A DNA stretch of 41,576 bases from Paenibacillus typhae (GCF_900099765.1 NZ_FNDX01000052.1:1-41576); one strand, 5' to 3'; positions 15,798 to 24,567 are shown, numbered from the stretch's first letter. The notes: generated by a model from the letters alone, not told the origin. Translations and numbers: made by a program.

Positions 15798-17084
15798 TCA
15801 GCTTTCTTTATAGGCCAGCTCGTATAGTACTGCCGTTAGAAGGTTAAGCCCGGCAGCCAGCTCATCCGGTGAAGAATACTCCTCCGGAGCGTGGCTGATG
15901 CCCGCCCGGCTCGGCACAAAGATCATGGCCGTGGGGCATACGGGAGCAAAGAGCTGGGCATCATGGCCTGCTCCGCTCACCATACTGCGGAAGCTTCTCC
16001 CTTGCTGACGTGCTATATGCTGAAGCTGTTGATTTAATCCCGTGTCCATAGGCGCAGGAGCTGTAGCCAGAGTAGCCGTAGCCTGCAGGGTAAGCCCACG
16101 CTTCCAGGCAATCTCTTCGAACGCAGCCAGCAGCATGGAACAAAAATGCTCCAGTGCATCAGCTTCACTATGCCGTACATCGAGTGTAAACTGCACCTCG
16201 CCGGGTATCACATTCGGCGTGCCCGGCACTGCTTCAAGCTTCCCGCAGGTAGCTACCAGCGGATTACCGGCTGCAATTGCCGCCTGCTCCATTGCCAGCA
16301 GCATCTCAGCAGCGCCTGCAAGCGCATCGCGGCGCAGTCCCATCGGGGTAGTGCCGGCATGGTTCGTGCTGCCGGCAACCTTTACACTATACCGCCGCTG
16401 TCCGACAATCGCCTCAACGATCCCGATCTCCAAGCCTGCCTGCTCTAGCACAATTCCCTGCTCGATATGCAGTTCAACAAATGTGCCAATATCCTCTCTG
16501 AGCGGAGCTCTCCCTGCCGCATAGCCGGCCGCGGCTGCTGTCCCGCAGTCTTCCGGCCTGCGCCCCAATCCGCAGCCCTCCATAGCTGAAGCGATCGTCA
16601 CTCCTGCAGAGTCGGCACACCGCTGCGCTTCGCTTCCGTCATACAGCCCGGTAACGTTGCCCGAGCCCCAATAGGCGAGCGGAAAGCGGCTGCCCTCCTC
16701 CTCACAGAAGGCAACGGCCTCCACTGTCCGCAGCGGCTGGCCGAAGTTCTGCCTCAAGTAGTGGAGCGCAGTAACAGCAGCAGCAATCCCGTAGGCACCG
16801 TCATATTTTCCGCCATTCAGCACGGTATCGATATGCGAGCCCGTTAAAATCACTTTTGCGGCCGGCTGCGAGCCTGCAAACCTGCCATAGACATTCCCCA
16901 CGCCGTCCGTCCTGACCTCCATGCCAAGCGCCGCCATTCTCTCCTGCAGAAAACGCTGCCCCTGCAGCCATTCCGGGGTGTAGAGCAGCCTGGATACGCC
17001 CGGCCCCGGAGCACTGAAGGCGGCAAGCTCCTCCAGCAGCTCCATCATCTGACGCGCCGGGGCTTTAATAGCTGGCGCGCTCAT
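15798..17084 (-). CDS. pucF: Allantoate amidohydrolase PucF (AllC)
   Basis: A 428-residue M20-family metal-dependent amidohydrolase. The metal motif is GSHIDTV (H84) with D95 in GGKYDGAYG, E129-E130 in FCEEEGSRF, the HIEQG block, and H in SGAGHDAQ near the C-terminus. The dimerisation region has GSTNHAGTTPMGLRRDA, typical of allantoate/ureidoglycolate/beta-ureidopropionase members. It converts allantoate to ureidoglycine, CO2 and ammonia. The ATG overlaps the pucH stop by four bases, indicating translational coupling. Context with allantoinase and PucG fixes the substrate; N-carbamoyl-amino-acid hydrolase is the alternative by sequence alone. Confidence 0.92.
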   Translation of the reverse strand: MSAPAIKAPARQMMELLEELAAFSAPGPGVSRLLYTPEWLQGQRFLQERMAALGMEVRTDGVGNVYGRFAGSQPAAKVILTGSHIDTVLNGGKYDGAYGIAAAVTALHYLRQNFGQPLRTVEAVAFCEEEGSRFPLAYWGSGNVTGLYDGSEAQRCADSAGVTIASAMEGCGLGRRPEDCGTAAAAGYAAGRAPLREDIGTFVELHIEQGIVLEQAGLEIGIVEAIVGQRRYSVKVAGSTNHAGTTPMGLRRDALAGAAEMLLAMEQAAIAAGNPLVATCGKLEAVPGTPNVIPGEVQFTLDVRHSEADALEHFCSMLLAAFEEIAWKRGLTLQATATLATAPAPMDTGLNQQLQHIARQQGRSFRSMVSGAGHDAQLFAPVCPTAMIFVPSRAGISHAPEEYSSPDELAAGLNLLTAVLYELAYKES

Positions 17085-18475
17085 CGGGAGAACTCTCCTT
17101 CGTTAACCCGCAGCCATTCACCGCCGTCTTCAATCAGCAGCCCGTCTGCTGCGGTATACACTACTGTCCCGCGACTTATCGTTGCCGTTACTTTACAGGA
17201 TAAAGTCATGCCGGTATAAGGGCTGTGTTTATGACGGTACAGGAGATTCTCTGACTCCAAGGTATAGGGATGGTTCGGATCCAGCAGGACCAGATCGGCA
17301 TCCAGCCCCGGCTTGATGGAGCCTTTGCGGCGATCCAGCCCGAACCTCCGGGCCGGCTGCTCCGCCAATAGCGCCGCAATCTGCGTAACCGGCAGGCCCC
17401 GCAGGTTCACCCCTTCATGGAACATCAGCTCCAGACTGCTCTGCGCCCCGGAGATGCCGCCCCAGGCTTCGAAGAAGCTCAGGCCGGGATCAAGCTTCAG
17501 CTCAGGCGGACACGGGGAGTGATCGGAGGCGATCAGCTCAATCCGCCCGTCTGCCAGCACCTGCCACAGCTTTTCCTGCTCCTCCGGGCTGCGCAGCGGC
17601 GGTGCGCATTTGGCCAGTGCACCCAGCTCCTCCAGACTGTTCTCATTCAGAACCAGGTAATGCGGGCAGGTCTCCGCCGATACATCAAGCCCGCGGAGCT
17701 TCGCTTCATGAATCATATCAATAGCCGCCGCCGTGCTTATATGCACAAAGTGCAGCCGGCAGCCTGTGCGCTCACTGTACAGCAGCGCTCTCGCCACCGC
17801 CTCAAGCTCGGCCTCTGCCGGACGGGCAGCGGCGAAATCCCGCGCGCCGGTCCGGCCGCTCCGTACAGCATCAGCAGACAGTGCTGCCGTAATGGCCTCG
17901 CTCTCTGCATGCAGCGCCAGGATGCCGCCGAAGGAGGCAATCCGCTGCATCCCCTGATACAGCGTGTCGTCATCGACCTCGCGGAACCGGCCTTCCCCTT
18001 CACCGCCGGGATTGGAGATGAACGCCTTGAAGCCGGTAACTCCGGCTGCAGCCAGCCCCTCCAGCTCCTCCAGATTGCCGGGAACCAGTCCGCCCCACAG
18101 GACATAATCAACGGCAGAATTCCCTGCAGCCGCCTCAGCCTTAAGCTGCAGCGCAGCCAGATTTACCGTAGGCGGATTGCCGTTAAGCGGCATATCCGCA
18201 TAGCAGGTGCAGCCCCCGGCGGCCAGCGCCGCCGAGCCGCTGCGGAAGCCTTCCCAGTGTCCATAGGAAGGTTCATTAAAGTGGACATGCATATCAATCA
18301 TGCCGGGCAGCACATACAGTCCCTGTGCATCGATGACCCGGGTGTCCGGAAGAACCGGCAGATCCCGGCCCAGTGCAGCTATTTTCCCGTCCTTTACTGC
18401 AACATCCAGCTTGACTACTTCTCCGGGCAGCACTACATCCCCGTTCCTGATAATAAGCTCATATGATTCCTTCAT
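17081..18475 (-). CDS. pucH: Allantoinase PucH (AllB)
   Basis: A 464-residue cyclic amidohydrolase opening the allantoin ring to allantoate. Metal ligands are H63 and H65 in DMHVHFNEP, the bridging lysine K150 in VTGFKAF, histidines in LHAES and HFVHIST, and the aspartate in ASDHSPCP. The sequence WEGFRSGSAALAAGGCTCYADMPLN is diagnostic of allantoinase rather than dihydroorotase or dihydropyrimidinase. The start ATG lies 37 bp after the uraH stop, with GGAGGTGGCC upstream. It overlaps pucF by four bases. Confidence 0.94.
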   Translation of the reverse strand: MKESYELIIRNGDVVLPGEVVKLDVAVKDGKIAALGRDLPVLPDTRVIDAQGLYVLPGMIDMHVHFNEPSYGHWEGFRSGSAALAAGGCTCYADMPLNGNPPTVNLAALQLKAEAAAGNSAVDYVLWGGLVPGNLEELEGLAAAGVTGFKAFISNPGGEGEGRFREVDDDTLYQGMQRIASFGGILALHAESEAITAALSADAVRSGRTGARDFAAARPAEAELEAVARALLYSERTGCRLHFVHISTAAAIDMIHEAKLRGLDVSAETCPHYLVLNENSLEELGALAKCAPPLRSPEEQEKLWQVLADGRIELIASDHSPCPPELKLDPGLSFFEAWGGISGAQSSLELMFHEGVNLRGLPVTQIAALLAEQPARRFGLDRRKGSIKPGLDADLVLLDPNHPYTLESENLLYRHKHSPYTGMTLSCKVTATISRGTVVYTAADGLLIEDGGEWLRVNEGEFSR

Positions 18476-18512
18476 AATCCGGCCACCTCCGCCATCGGTT
18501 CTATTTATTGTG

Positions 18513-18887
18513 TCAGCTTCCCCTGTACGTGCTGTACCCTCCGGGTGCTACTAGCAGCGGAACATGATAATGTTCTTCGGTATTCGTAATATTAAACCGG
18601 AGCGGAATCTGTTCCAGAAAAAGCACCCCGGAGTCCGCTCCCGCTTCTCCCGCGCCAGCCGCAGTGCCGCGGAAATAATCCCCGGCCATGAACAGCAGCT
18701 CATAGCTGCCGGGGGCAAGCTCCGCGCCGGTCAGCAGCGGAGCATCGAGCCTTCCGTCGCTGTTCGTCACCGCTTCGCACAGCGGCTCTTCCGACCCGCC
18801 GTCAAGCTTCCAGAGCTGGAGGGCCATCCCGGCTGCCGGACCTCCCCTTGCGAGGTCCAGCACATGGGTGGTCAGCCGCCCGCTCAT
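18513..18887 (-). CDS. pucM: 5-hydroxyisourate hydrolase (PucM/UraH)
   Basis: A 124-residue transthyretin-like protein hydrolysing 5-hydroxyisourate to OHCU. The N-terminus has LTTHVLDLARG (catalytic His 8), an arginine is in the IPLRFNI stretch, HYHVPLLVAPGGYSTYRGS closes the protein, and the C-terminal YRGS tetrapeptide is the family signature. It begins inside the stop region of the OHCU decarboxylase gene (four-base overlap), so the two enzymes are coupled. A region at about residues 75-85 is Gly/Ala-rich compared with relatives, probably a loop. Confidence 0.94.
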   Translation of the reverse strand: MSGRLTTHVLDLARGGPAAGMALQLWKLDGGSEEPLCEAVTNSDGRLDAPLLTGAELAPGSYELLFMAGDYFRGTAAGAGEAGADSGVLFLEQIPLRFNITNTEEHYHVPLLVAPGGYSTYRGS

Positions 18888-19417
18888 AATGCGGACCCTT
18901 CAGGCTCCGGCAGCAGATCATGCAGCCGGAAGCCGGTGATCCGGCCGATTTCAAAGAGTGCTTGTTCCCGTTCCTGTTCCAGCGGATAATGCACCCGCTC
19001 GGAAATCGCCGCAATAATGTCGTCCTTGTTCTTGCCACGGACGGCCAAAATAAACGGAAAGCCGAACTTCTCTGTGTATGCCGCATTTAACCCTGTAAGC
19101 AATTCGAATTCTTCCGGAGTCAGCCGGTCAAGGCCCGCCCCCTGCTGCTCTGCCGCCGAGTACGCGGTAACCTGCAGCCTTGTGGCCAGATCCGGGTGGG
19201 ATCTGAGCAGCTCTGTAACCTGACTGTCAGGCGCGCTTCGCGCTGTCTGCAGCATCGCACGGTGCAGCTCATCGACAGAATGAAACGGAATCTGCTGATA
19301 AGTCCCCTCTGCCACCCAAGGGGAATGTTCAAAAATCCCGCCTAACGCCACTACAAACTGTTCCCGGCTCATCCCGTTAATTTGCTCCAATGTTAAGGTA
19401 TCTGTCTCTGCACTCAT
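18884..19417 (-). CDS. uraD: OHCU decarboxylase (UraD; PucL N-terminal domain)
   Basis: A 177-residue enzyme that decarboxylates OHCU to (S)-allantoin. Family motifs are FEHSPWVAE (His 31), RSHPDLA (His 74) and FGFPFILAVRG (119-127). In B. subtilis this domain is fused to urate oxidase in PucL; here it stands alone and no uricase follows. It is the first gene of the degradative operon uraD-pucM-pucH-pucF-pucG. The start ATG at 19417 is followed by a plausible acidic N-terminus; the upstream ribosome site (GGGGCGG) is weak. Confidence 0.92.
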   Translation of the reverse strand: MSAETDTLTLEQINGMSREQFVVALGGIFEHSPWVAEGTYQQIPFHSVDELHRAMLQTARSAPDSQVTELLRSHPDLATRLQVTAYSAAEQQGAGLDRLTPEEFELLTGLNAAYTEKFGFPFILAVRGKNKDDIIAAISERVHYPLEQEREQALFEIGRITGFRLHDLLPEPEGSAL

Positions 19418-19456
19418 ACTTCCGCCCCGCTTTCTATAGTCTTATTAACTGTGCAA

Positions 19457-19473
19457 TGATATTTCTCATATCA
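19457..19473. promoter_or_regulatory. Palindrome upstream of the uraD operon
   Basis: TGATAT-TTCTC-ATATCA is a perfect inverted repeat 40-56 bp upstream of the uraD start. It sits between the transporter terminator and the gene, where the operon promoter must be, so it may be an operator. It does not match a regulator consensus I know. Confidence 0.35.
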
Positions 19474-19483
19474 CTTCAAGGGT

Positions 19484-19539
19484 AAAAAAAGTCCATTTAC
19501 TGTATTCAACCGGTTAGAAGTTCGAACTACAATAAATGG
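19484..19539 (-). terminator. Terminator of the purine transporter operon
   Basis: Arms CCATTTACTGTA (19493-19504) and TACAATAAATGG (19528-19539) pair with one mismatch. On the minus strand the hairpin is followed by ACTTTTTTTACC. It separates the transporter genes from the uraD operon. Confidence 0.75.
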
Positions 19540-19581
19540 ATTTTAATGATTATACCAGATAATCAGGCAAAGCTTCTTTCG

Positions 19582-20511
19582 TTAAAACCGCTGCTCGCGG
19601 ATATAAGGCGTACCCAGTGATTCCGGAGTGCCCGAGGGCTTGTTGCGGTTACGGTAACCGAGATACATCAGCACCAGGATGGTTACGACATAAGGAATCA
19701 TCTTAAGGAAGTAGGACGGAATCACGCTGCCAAGCAGCTGGATGCGGAATCCCAGTGAGTCCAGCGCACCGAAGAAGTAGGCGCAGAAAAGCGCGCGCAG
19801 CGGATTCCATCTCGCAAAGATGACGAGTCCGACGGCAATCCAGCCGCGGCCGGCTGTCAGGCCTTCATTCCAGGTCGGCGCATAGGCCAGCACCATGTCT
19901 GCCCCGGCAAGCCCAATCAGTGCAGCACCGGCAGTAACATAGCTGTAGCGGATCAGCTGCACCCGGATGCCCATTACATCCGCTGTCGCCGGATTATCCC
20001 CGACGGCCCGCAGATGCAGCCCCCAGGAGGTATGATGAATCAGCAGATGAAGCACCAGTACCAGCAGCAGGCTGAACCAGGTCAAATAATCCAGCCGTCC
20101 AAAAATATCCCCGATCACCGGGATTCCCTGGAGCCAGGTAAGATTAAGCTTGGGTGAAGTCCCCGGCAGGGGCAGGCCGCTGATGGACTTGCCTAAATAG
20201 GCGCTGAGTCCGCTGCCGAACAGCGTCATCGCCAGCCCCGACATCGTCTGGTTGGCCCTCAGCGTCACGCACAGGAACGAATGCACCATGCCAAGCACCG
20301 CTGTCACGGCAATAGCTGCAAGTAAGGCCAGCAGCAGATTGCCGCTGCGGATGTATACGATGCAGGTGGTCACCGCTCCCATCAGCATCAGCCCTTCCGC
20401 ACCCAGCTGGATGATGCCCGCCCGCTCATTCAGGATACCGCCAAGCGTAGCCAGCAGCAGCGGGGTTCCCGCGGAAATGGCTGCTATCAATAACTGTGTA
20501 GTGAAATCCAT
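19582..20511 (-). CDS. nupQ: BMP-type ABC transporter permease 2 (NupQ/YufQ-like)
   Basis: A 309-residue membrane protein with about eight to nine hydrophobic helices. Conserved pieces are the N-terminal TPLLLATLGGILNERAGI and, near the middle, LRAVGDNPATADVMGI, the EAA-like loop that contacts the ATPase. Both are typical of BPD_transp_2 permeases of nucleoside importers. It pairs with the longer permease encoded 30 bp upstream. It is the last gene of the nupNOPQ-like operon, and its terminator follows. Confidence 0.88.
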   Translation of the reverse strand: MDFTTQLLIAAISAGTPLLLATLGGILNERAGIIQLGAEGLMLMGAVTTCIVYIRSGNLLLALLAAIAVTAVLGMVHSFLCVTLRANQTMSGLAMTLFGSGLSAYLGKSISGLPLPGTSPKLNLTWLQGIPVIGDIFGRLDYLTWFSLLLVLVLHLLIHHTSWGLHLRAVGDNPATADVMGIRVQLIRYSYVTAGAALIGLAGADMVLAYAPTWNEGLTAGRGWIAVGLVIFARWNPLRALFCAYFFGALDSLGFRIQLLGSVIPSYFLKMIPYVVTILVLMYLGYRNRNKPSGTPESLGTPYIREQRF

Positions 20512-20541
20512 ATTCTAACTCCCTTCTCTCTAAAGCACCGA

Positions 20542-21660
20542 CTACGCGCTCCGGCGTATGCGGAAACGGTGAATCATATCGCCGGCAATCAGGAAGAACA
20601 GGATCGAGCCCTGCAGCATTTCTGAAATAGACGAAGGCAATCCGATGGTTTGCACGCTATAGCCGCCGACAATCAGGCCGCCGAACAGGACGGAGGTAAC
20701 GATCAGGCCGAGCGGATTCAGCTTGGCAAGCCAGGCGACGATGATTGCGGTGTAGCCGTAGCCGGGCGAGATGCCCTGCATCAGCTTGTGGGTTACCCCG
20801 GAGACCTCAGCCATACCGGCAATGCCCGCCAGCCCTCCGCTGATCAGCATTACGATAATAATATGCTTCTTGATATGAATGCCCGCATAACGTGCAGCCG
20901 TCGGATTCGCACCGATCAGCCTCAGTTCATAGCCCCAACGGGTAAATTTGACCATCAGGAAGTAGATAAATACGGCGACCAGTCCGAAGATCAGACCGAT
21001 ATGCAATCGTGTCGTTCCCAGAACCGGCAGCGACTGCGCAGCCGTAAACATCGGTGATCCCGGGAAATTGAAGCCCGCAGGATCTTTCCACGGACCAAAC
21101 ACCACATAGTCAAGCGCCAGCAGCGCTACATAATTCAGCATCAGCGAGGTAATCAGCTCATTTACACCAAAATGCGTGCGCGGGATAGCAGTCATCAGAC
21201 CCCAGAGTGCACCTGCAGCCGTACCAAAAATCAGCATCAGCGTAATGGCCCAGAAGGACGGCAGATCGGGAAAATAAATCGTTACTGCCGTAGCCGCCAT
21301 CGCCCCGACAGTAAGCTGCCCCTCAGCACCGATATTCCATACGGAAATCCGGTAGGCTACAGCGATACCAAGGCCGCACAGCAGCAGCGGGATTGCTTTT
21401 ACCATCGTTTCCGTGAAGCCGTAGGAGGTGCCGAAGGCGCCGCGGAACATTTTCTCATACACCGTAACCGGATTCATCCCGTTCGCGGCTATAAATACCG
21501 CACACAGCAGGAGCGCCAGGATAACGGACAGAATCGGCGACCACCACGGAGAGCGGGTACGGCTTGAATCGTATTCCAGCCGCAGCCCGAAACGTTTGCC
21601 AGACTTGGCCGGAAGCGGCTCCAGAACCGCCGCCGTATTGCCTGTATTTTTTGGACTCAT
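20542..21660 (-). CDS. nupP: BMP-type ABC transporter permease 1 (NupP/YufP-like)
   Basis: A 372-residue membrane protein. A cytosolic N-terminus of about 40 residues is followed by roughly ten hydrophobic segments. YRISVWNIGAEGQLTVGA and ELRLIGANPTAARYAGI are the permease signature segments of this family, the second contacting the ATPase. Length and order match B. subtilis YufP. The start overlaps the ATPase stop by four bases. It forms the membrane channel together with the 309-residue permease. Confidence 0.88.
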   Translation of the reverse strand: MSPKNTGNTAAVLEPLPAKSGKRFGLRLEYDSSRTRSPWWSPILSVILALLLCAVFIAANGMNPVTVYEKMFRGAFGTSYGFTETMVKAIPLLLCGLGIAVAYRISVWNIGAEGQLTVGAMAATAVTIYFPDLPSFWAITLMLIFGTAAGALWGLMTAIPRTHFGVNELITSLMLNYVALLALDYVVFGPWKDPAGFNFPGSPMFTAAQSLPVLGTTRLHIGLIFGLVAVFIYFLMVKFTRWGYELRLIGANPTAARYAGIHIKKHIIIVMLISGGLAGIAGMAEVSGVTHKLMQGISPGYGYTAIIVAWLAKLNPLGLIVTSVLFGGLIVGGYSVQTIGLPSSISEMLQGSILFFLIAGDMIHRFRIRRSA

Positions 21661-23189
21661 ACCGCACTGCCCTCCCTGTGCCGGATTCCGGCCATCATCA
21701 GACCAATCTGTTCCCTGTCGGCATGCTCATGATCGCTTTCGCCGATGATTGCGCCGTTGTAAATAACCAGAATCCGGTCTGACAACTGCAGAAGCTCATC
21801 GAGATCCTCTGAAATCAGCAGCACGCCGCTGCCGGAGCTCCGCAGCTCCATCAGCAGCTCATGTACACCCGCAGTAGCTCCTACATCAAGCCCTTGTGTA
21901 GGGTGAACGGCAACCATCAGCTTCGGCTTATGGCTGACCTCACGGGCGAACAGCAGCTTCTGCTGATTCCCGCCGGATAACTGCTGCACCGGAGTATCCA
22001 GTTCGGGCGTCTTGACATCAAAGCGCTGCACCAGCTCCTGTGACCACAGACGGTTCTTCGCCGCCTTCAGAATACCAAATTTGGAGTGCTCCTCCGTGCG
22101 GTAGGATTTGAAGAGCAGATTATCAACCGACCCCAGCCGTCCGGCCAGACCGCTCTTCATACGGTTCTCCGGCACATGGGAAATTCCGGCATCAATGGCG
22201 CCGCGGACCGAGGCTGTTTTTACCCGGCTGCCATCAAAAATGATCTCCCCGTTCTTCCAGGTTCTAAGACCCGTAAGCACCTCTGCCAGCTCCTTCTGCC
22301 CGTTGCCCGCAACCCCCGCAACGCCGACAATCTCACCTTCACACACGGTGAGCGACAAGCCGTCAAGCGCCTTGCGGCCGTGATCAGCCGAGACCTCCAG
22401 ACGGTTGACAACAAGCAGCGGCTCTCCCTGGGTGGCTTCCCGTTCCTGGCGGCTGATCGTCACTTCCCTGCCAACCATCAGGCGGGCCAGCTCCAGCTCA
22501 TCTGTCTGTGCCGTAGCCAGTGTGGCAATCATTTTGCCTTTGCGCATAACGGAGATCCGGTCAGAGGAAGCCATGACTTCCTTCATCTTATGAGTAGTCA
22601 TAATAACCGTCTTGCCCGCCTGCTTCATTACACGCAGCGTTTCAAACAGCTGCTCCGCTTCCCCCGGCGTAAGCACGGAAGTCGGCTCATCCAAAATGAT
22701 GATGTCCGCCCCCCTATACAGCGTCTTGACGATCTCCACACGCTGCTGTTCACCGACGGACAGCTGCCAAATTGGCCGGTTAACCGGAAACTTCAGCCCG
22801 AACTGTTCTCCCAGCGCTTCAATCTCCTCACGCTTCTGCCTGATCCACTTGCTCCCCCGCCAGAAAGACGACTTTTCGCCAAGCACGATATTTTCCGCTG
22901 CCGTGAGCGTCTGCACGAGTCTGAAATTCTGAAACACCATCCCGACCCCCAAAAGCGCCGCATCCTTAGGGGAGCGGATTCTGGCAGGCTTGCCGTGAAT
23001 CAGAATTTCGCCTTCATCCGCCCGGTATACACCTGACAGCATGCTCATGACTGTGCTCTTACCTGCTCCGTTCTCACCAAGCAGCGCGTGAACCTCACCC
23101 GCGTTTGCCGAAAAATCGACTTGATCGCTTGCCGTTACAGAACCGAATCTCTTCACAATCCCGCGCATTTCAACCGAATGGTCCTGCAT
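21657..23189 (-). CDS. nupO: BMP-type ABC transporter ATPase, double domain (NupO/YufO-like)
   Basis: A 510-residue protein with two ATP-binding domains. Domain 1 has Walker A GENGAGKST, signature LSVGEQQRVEI and Walker B IIILDEPTS. Domain 2 has a degenerate Walker A (GVAGNGQKEL), signature LSGGNQQKLL and PTQGLD, the usual asymmetric arrangement of nucleoside/sugar CUT2-like importers. The start is ATG at 23189, preceded by AAGGAAGGAG; the longer frame to 23243 has no ribosome site. It powers uptake through the two permeases encoded downstream. Confidence 0.92.
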   Translation of the reverse strand: MQDHSVEMRGIVKRFGSVTASDQVDFSANAGEVHALLGENGAGKSTVMSMLSGVYRADEGEILIHGKPARIRSPKDAALLGVGMVFQNFRLVQTLTAAENIVLGEKSSFWRGSKWIRQKREEIEALGEQFGLKFPVNRPIWQLSVGEQQRVEIVKTLYRGADIIILDEPTSVLTPGEAEQLFETLRVMKQAGKTVIMTTHKMKEVMASSDRISVMRKGKMIATLATAQTDELELARLMVGREVTISRQEREATQGEPLLVVNRLEVSADHGRKALDGLSLTVCEGEIVGVAGVAGNGQKELAEVLTGLRTWKNGEIIFDGSRVKTASVRGAIDAGISHVPENRMKSGLAGRLGSVDNLLFKSYRTEEHSKFGILKAAKNRLWSQELVQRFDVKTPELDTPVQQLSGGNQQKLLFAREVSHKPKLMVAVHPTQGLDVGATAGVHELLMELRSSGSGVLLISEDLDELLQLSDRILVIYNGAIIGESDHEHADREQIGLMMAGIRHREGSAV

Positions 23190-23221
23190 AATGGGATGCT
23201 CCTTCCTTATAGTTGTAGTAC

Positions 23222-23261
23222 GGGTGGGGAAGGTTCCATTCATCCGGAACCCGCCCCACCC
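23222..23261. other. Intercistronic hairpin between nupN-like and nupO-like genes
   Basis: GGGTGGGG (23222-23229) pairs with CCCCACCC (23254-23261), and inside GGTTCC pairs with GGAACC. No U-run follows, so it is unlikely to be a full terminator. Such hairpins after a binding-protein gene often protect its mRNA or reduce expression of the transporter genes downstream. Confidence 0.65.
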
Positions 23262-23296
23262 ATAGGAACATGAAGTATGATATTAAAGTTAAGCTA

Positions 23297-24472
23297 TTAT
23301 TGCGGGATTGTGCCCTCTACGCCTTTGACAAGCCAGTTCATGCCCAGAACCTCTTCGAGCGTAAGCTTCTGGCCTTCCTGAACCTTGACGTTGCCCTGGT
23401 TATCAGAGATCGGGCCGGTGAATACATCCAGCTCACCGCTGATGATCTTAGCCTTCGCTTCCTCTACCAGTGCCTTCACATCATCAGGAACCTTGTTGCC
23501 GAACGGTGCCAGCTCAACCATACCGTCTGCCATATCCCCGGAATACTGCTCGCTCTTCCACGTTCCGTCCATTACCGACTGGACAGCCTTCACGTAGTAG
23601 GGGCCCCAGTTCCAGACCGGGTTGGTCAGGTAGTTATCCGGCGCATACTTGCTCATATCCGAGTCGTTACCGCCTGCATAAGCTCCGCGTTCAGCAGCTG
23701 CCTGAAGGGTAGCCGGAGAATCCTGATAAGCCAGCAGGACATCTGCGCCTTTATCCAGCAGACTGATTGCCGCCTGGCGTTCCGTTGCCGGGTCATACCA
23801 GGTGTTGGTCCAGACCACATCTACCTTAATGTCCGGATTAACGCTTTGAGCACCGAGTGTAAATGCATTCAGATTATAAATAACTTCGCTGATCGGAAAA
23901 GCTCCTACATAACCGAGATGATTTTTCGTAGTCATTTTTCCGGCGGCGATACCTGTGAGATAACTTGCCTGATAGTTCTTGCCGAAGTAGGTGCCCATAT
24001 TCTCAGCTGTCTTGTAGCCGGAAGCATGGAGGAATTTCACGTTAGGAAATTTGCCCGCTACATTGAGGGTAAAGTCCATATATCCGAAGCTTGTGGTGAA
24101 TACGATATCGTGGGATTGTGCCAGTTCAGTAATAACGCGCTCCGCATCAGCACTTTCCGGAACATTTTCAACGAAGTCGGCTTTGATGCCGAGCTCTTTT
24201 TCCATGTACAAACGGCCTTGGTCATGCTGATACGTGTAACCGCCGTCGCCCGGAGGCCCGATGTAGACAAAAGCAACTGTCGGCTTCTCTGCCGCCGGCT
24301 CTGTTGTTGCCGGTGCTTCTGTTGCAGTCCCTGCATTCGCCGCAGCCGGCGCCTCCGTTGCAGCAGTGTTAGATGGTGCAGCATTGTTGTTGCCTCCGCA
24401 GCCAGCCAGCACTACTGCAAGCAGGAACATAAGCATTAAACTTACCGTAAATCCCTGACCCCTTTTTTTCAT
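23297..24472 (-). CDS. nupN: BMP-family substrate-binding lipoprotein (NupN/YufN-like)
   Basis: A 391-residue lipoprotein. The signal peptide ends in the lipobox LAGC with lipidated Cys 25, followed by an Asn/Ala/Thr/Glu-rich tether to about residue 62. The mature domain has the Bmp (basic membrane protein A) pattern: VAFVYIGPPGDGGYTYQHDQGR, TSFGYMDF, KNHLGYVGAFPI and GADVLLAYQDSP. Known members bind nucleosides, as NupN does guanosine; some bind other purine derivatives. The position between PucR and the allantoin genes suggests a purine base, nucleoside or urate/allantoin-like ligand. GGAGGAGG precedes the ATG. Confidence 0.9.
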   Translation of the reverse strand: MKKRGQGFTVSLMLMFLLAVVLAGCGGNNNAAPSNTAATEAPAAANAGTATEAPATTEPAAEKPTVAFVYIGPPGDGGYTYQHDQGRLYMEKELGIKADFVENVPESADAERVITELAQSHDIVFTTSFGYMDFTLNVAGKFPNVKFLHASGYKTAENMGTYFGKNYQASYLTGIAAGKMTTKNHLGYVGAFPISEVIYNLNAFTLGAQSVNPDIKVDVVWTNTWYDPATERQAAISLLDKGADVLLAYQDSPATLQAAAERGAYAGGNDSDMSKYAPDNYLTNPVWNWGPYYVKAVQSVMDGTWKSEQYSGDMADGMVELAPFGNKVPDDVKALVEEAKAKIISGELDVFTGPISDNQGNVKVQEGQKLTLEEVLGMNWLVKGVEGTIPQ

Positions 24473-24498
24473 AATTCTCCTCCTCCAGGATATCTCTC

Positions 24499-24518
24499 TT
24501 AATGGCTGAAACCATTAA
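24499..24518. promoter_or_regulatory. Palindrome in the leader of the nupN-like gene
   Basis: TTAATGG and CCATTAA flank a six-base centre, a perfect 7-bp inverted repeat just downstream of a -10-like TATAGT (minus strand, 24533-24528). It could be an operator for the transporter operon. It shares GGTT and TTAA elements with PucR boxes but does not match the consensus. Confidence 0.35.
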
Positions 24519-24550
24519 TGTATCTCTACTATACTGAGACAGAGCGTTTA

Positions 24551-24567
24551 CGTAAATTTACATAACA
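24551..24567 (-). promoter_or_regulatory. GlnR/TnrA-like box upstream of the nupN-like gene
   Basis: On the minus strand TGTTATGTAAATTTACG fits TGTNA-N7-TNACA at every fixed position except the last base. It lies 79-95 bp upstream of the start codon and overlaps the expected -35 region. Nitrogen control of the transporter is inferred. Confidence 0.45.

Noticed and set aside
23270..24439. 389-residue open frame antisense to the BMP lipoprotein gene
   Set aside because: Cys/Arg-rich composition without a family; the lipoprotein on the minus strand has a lipobox, ribosome site and family motifs.
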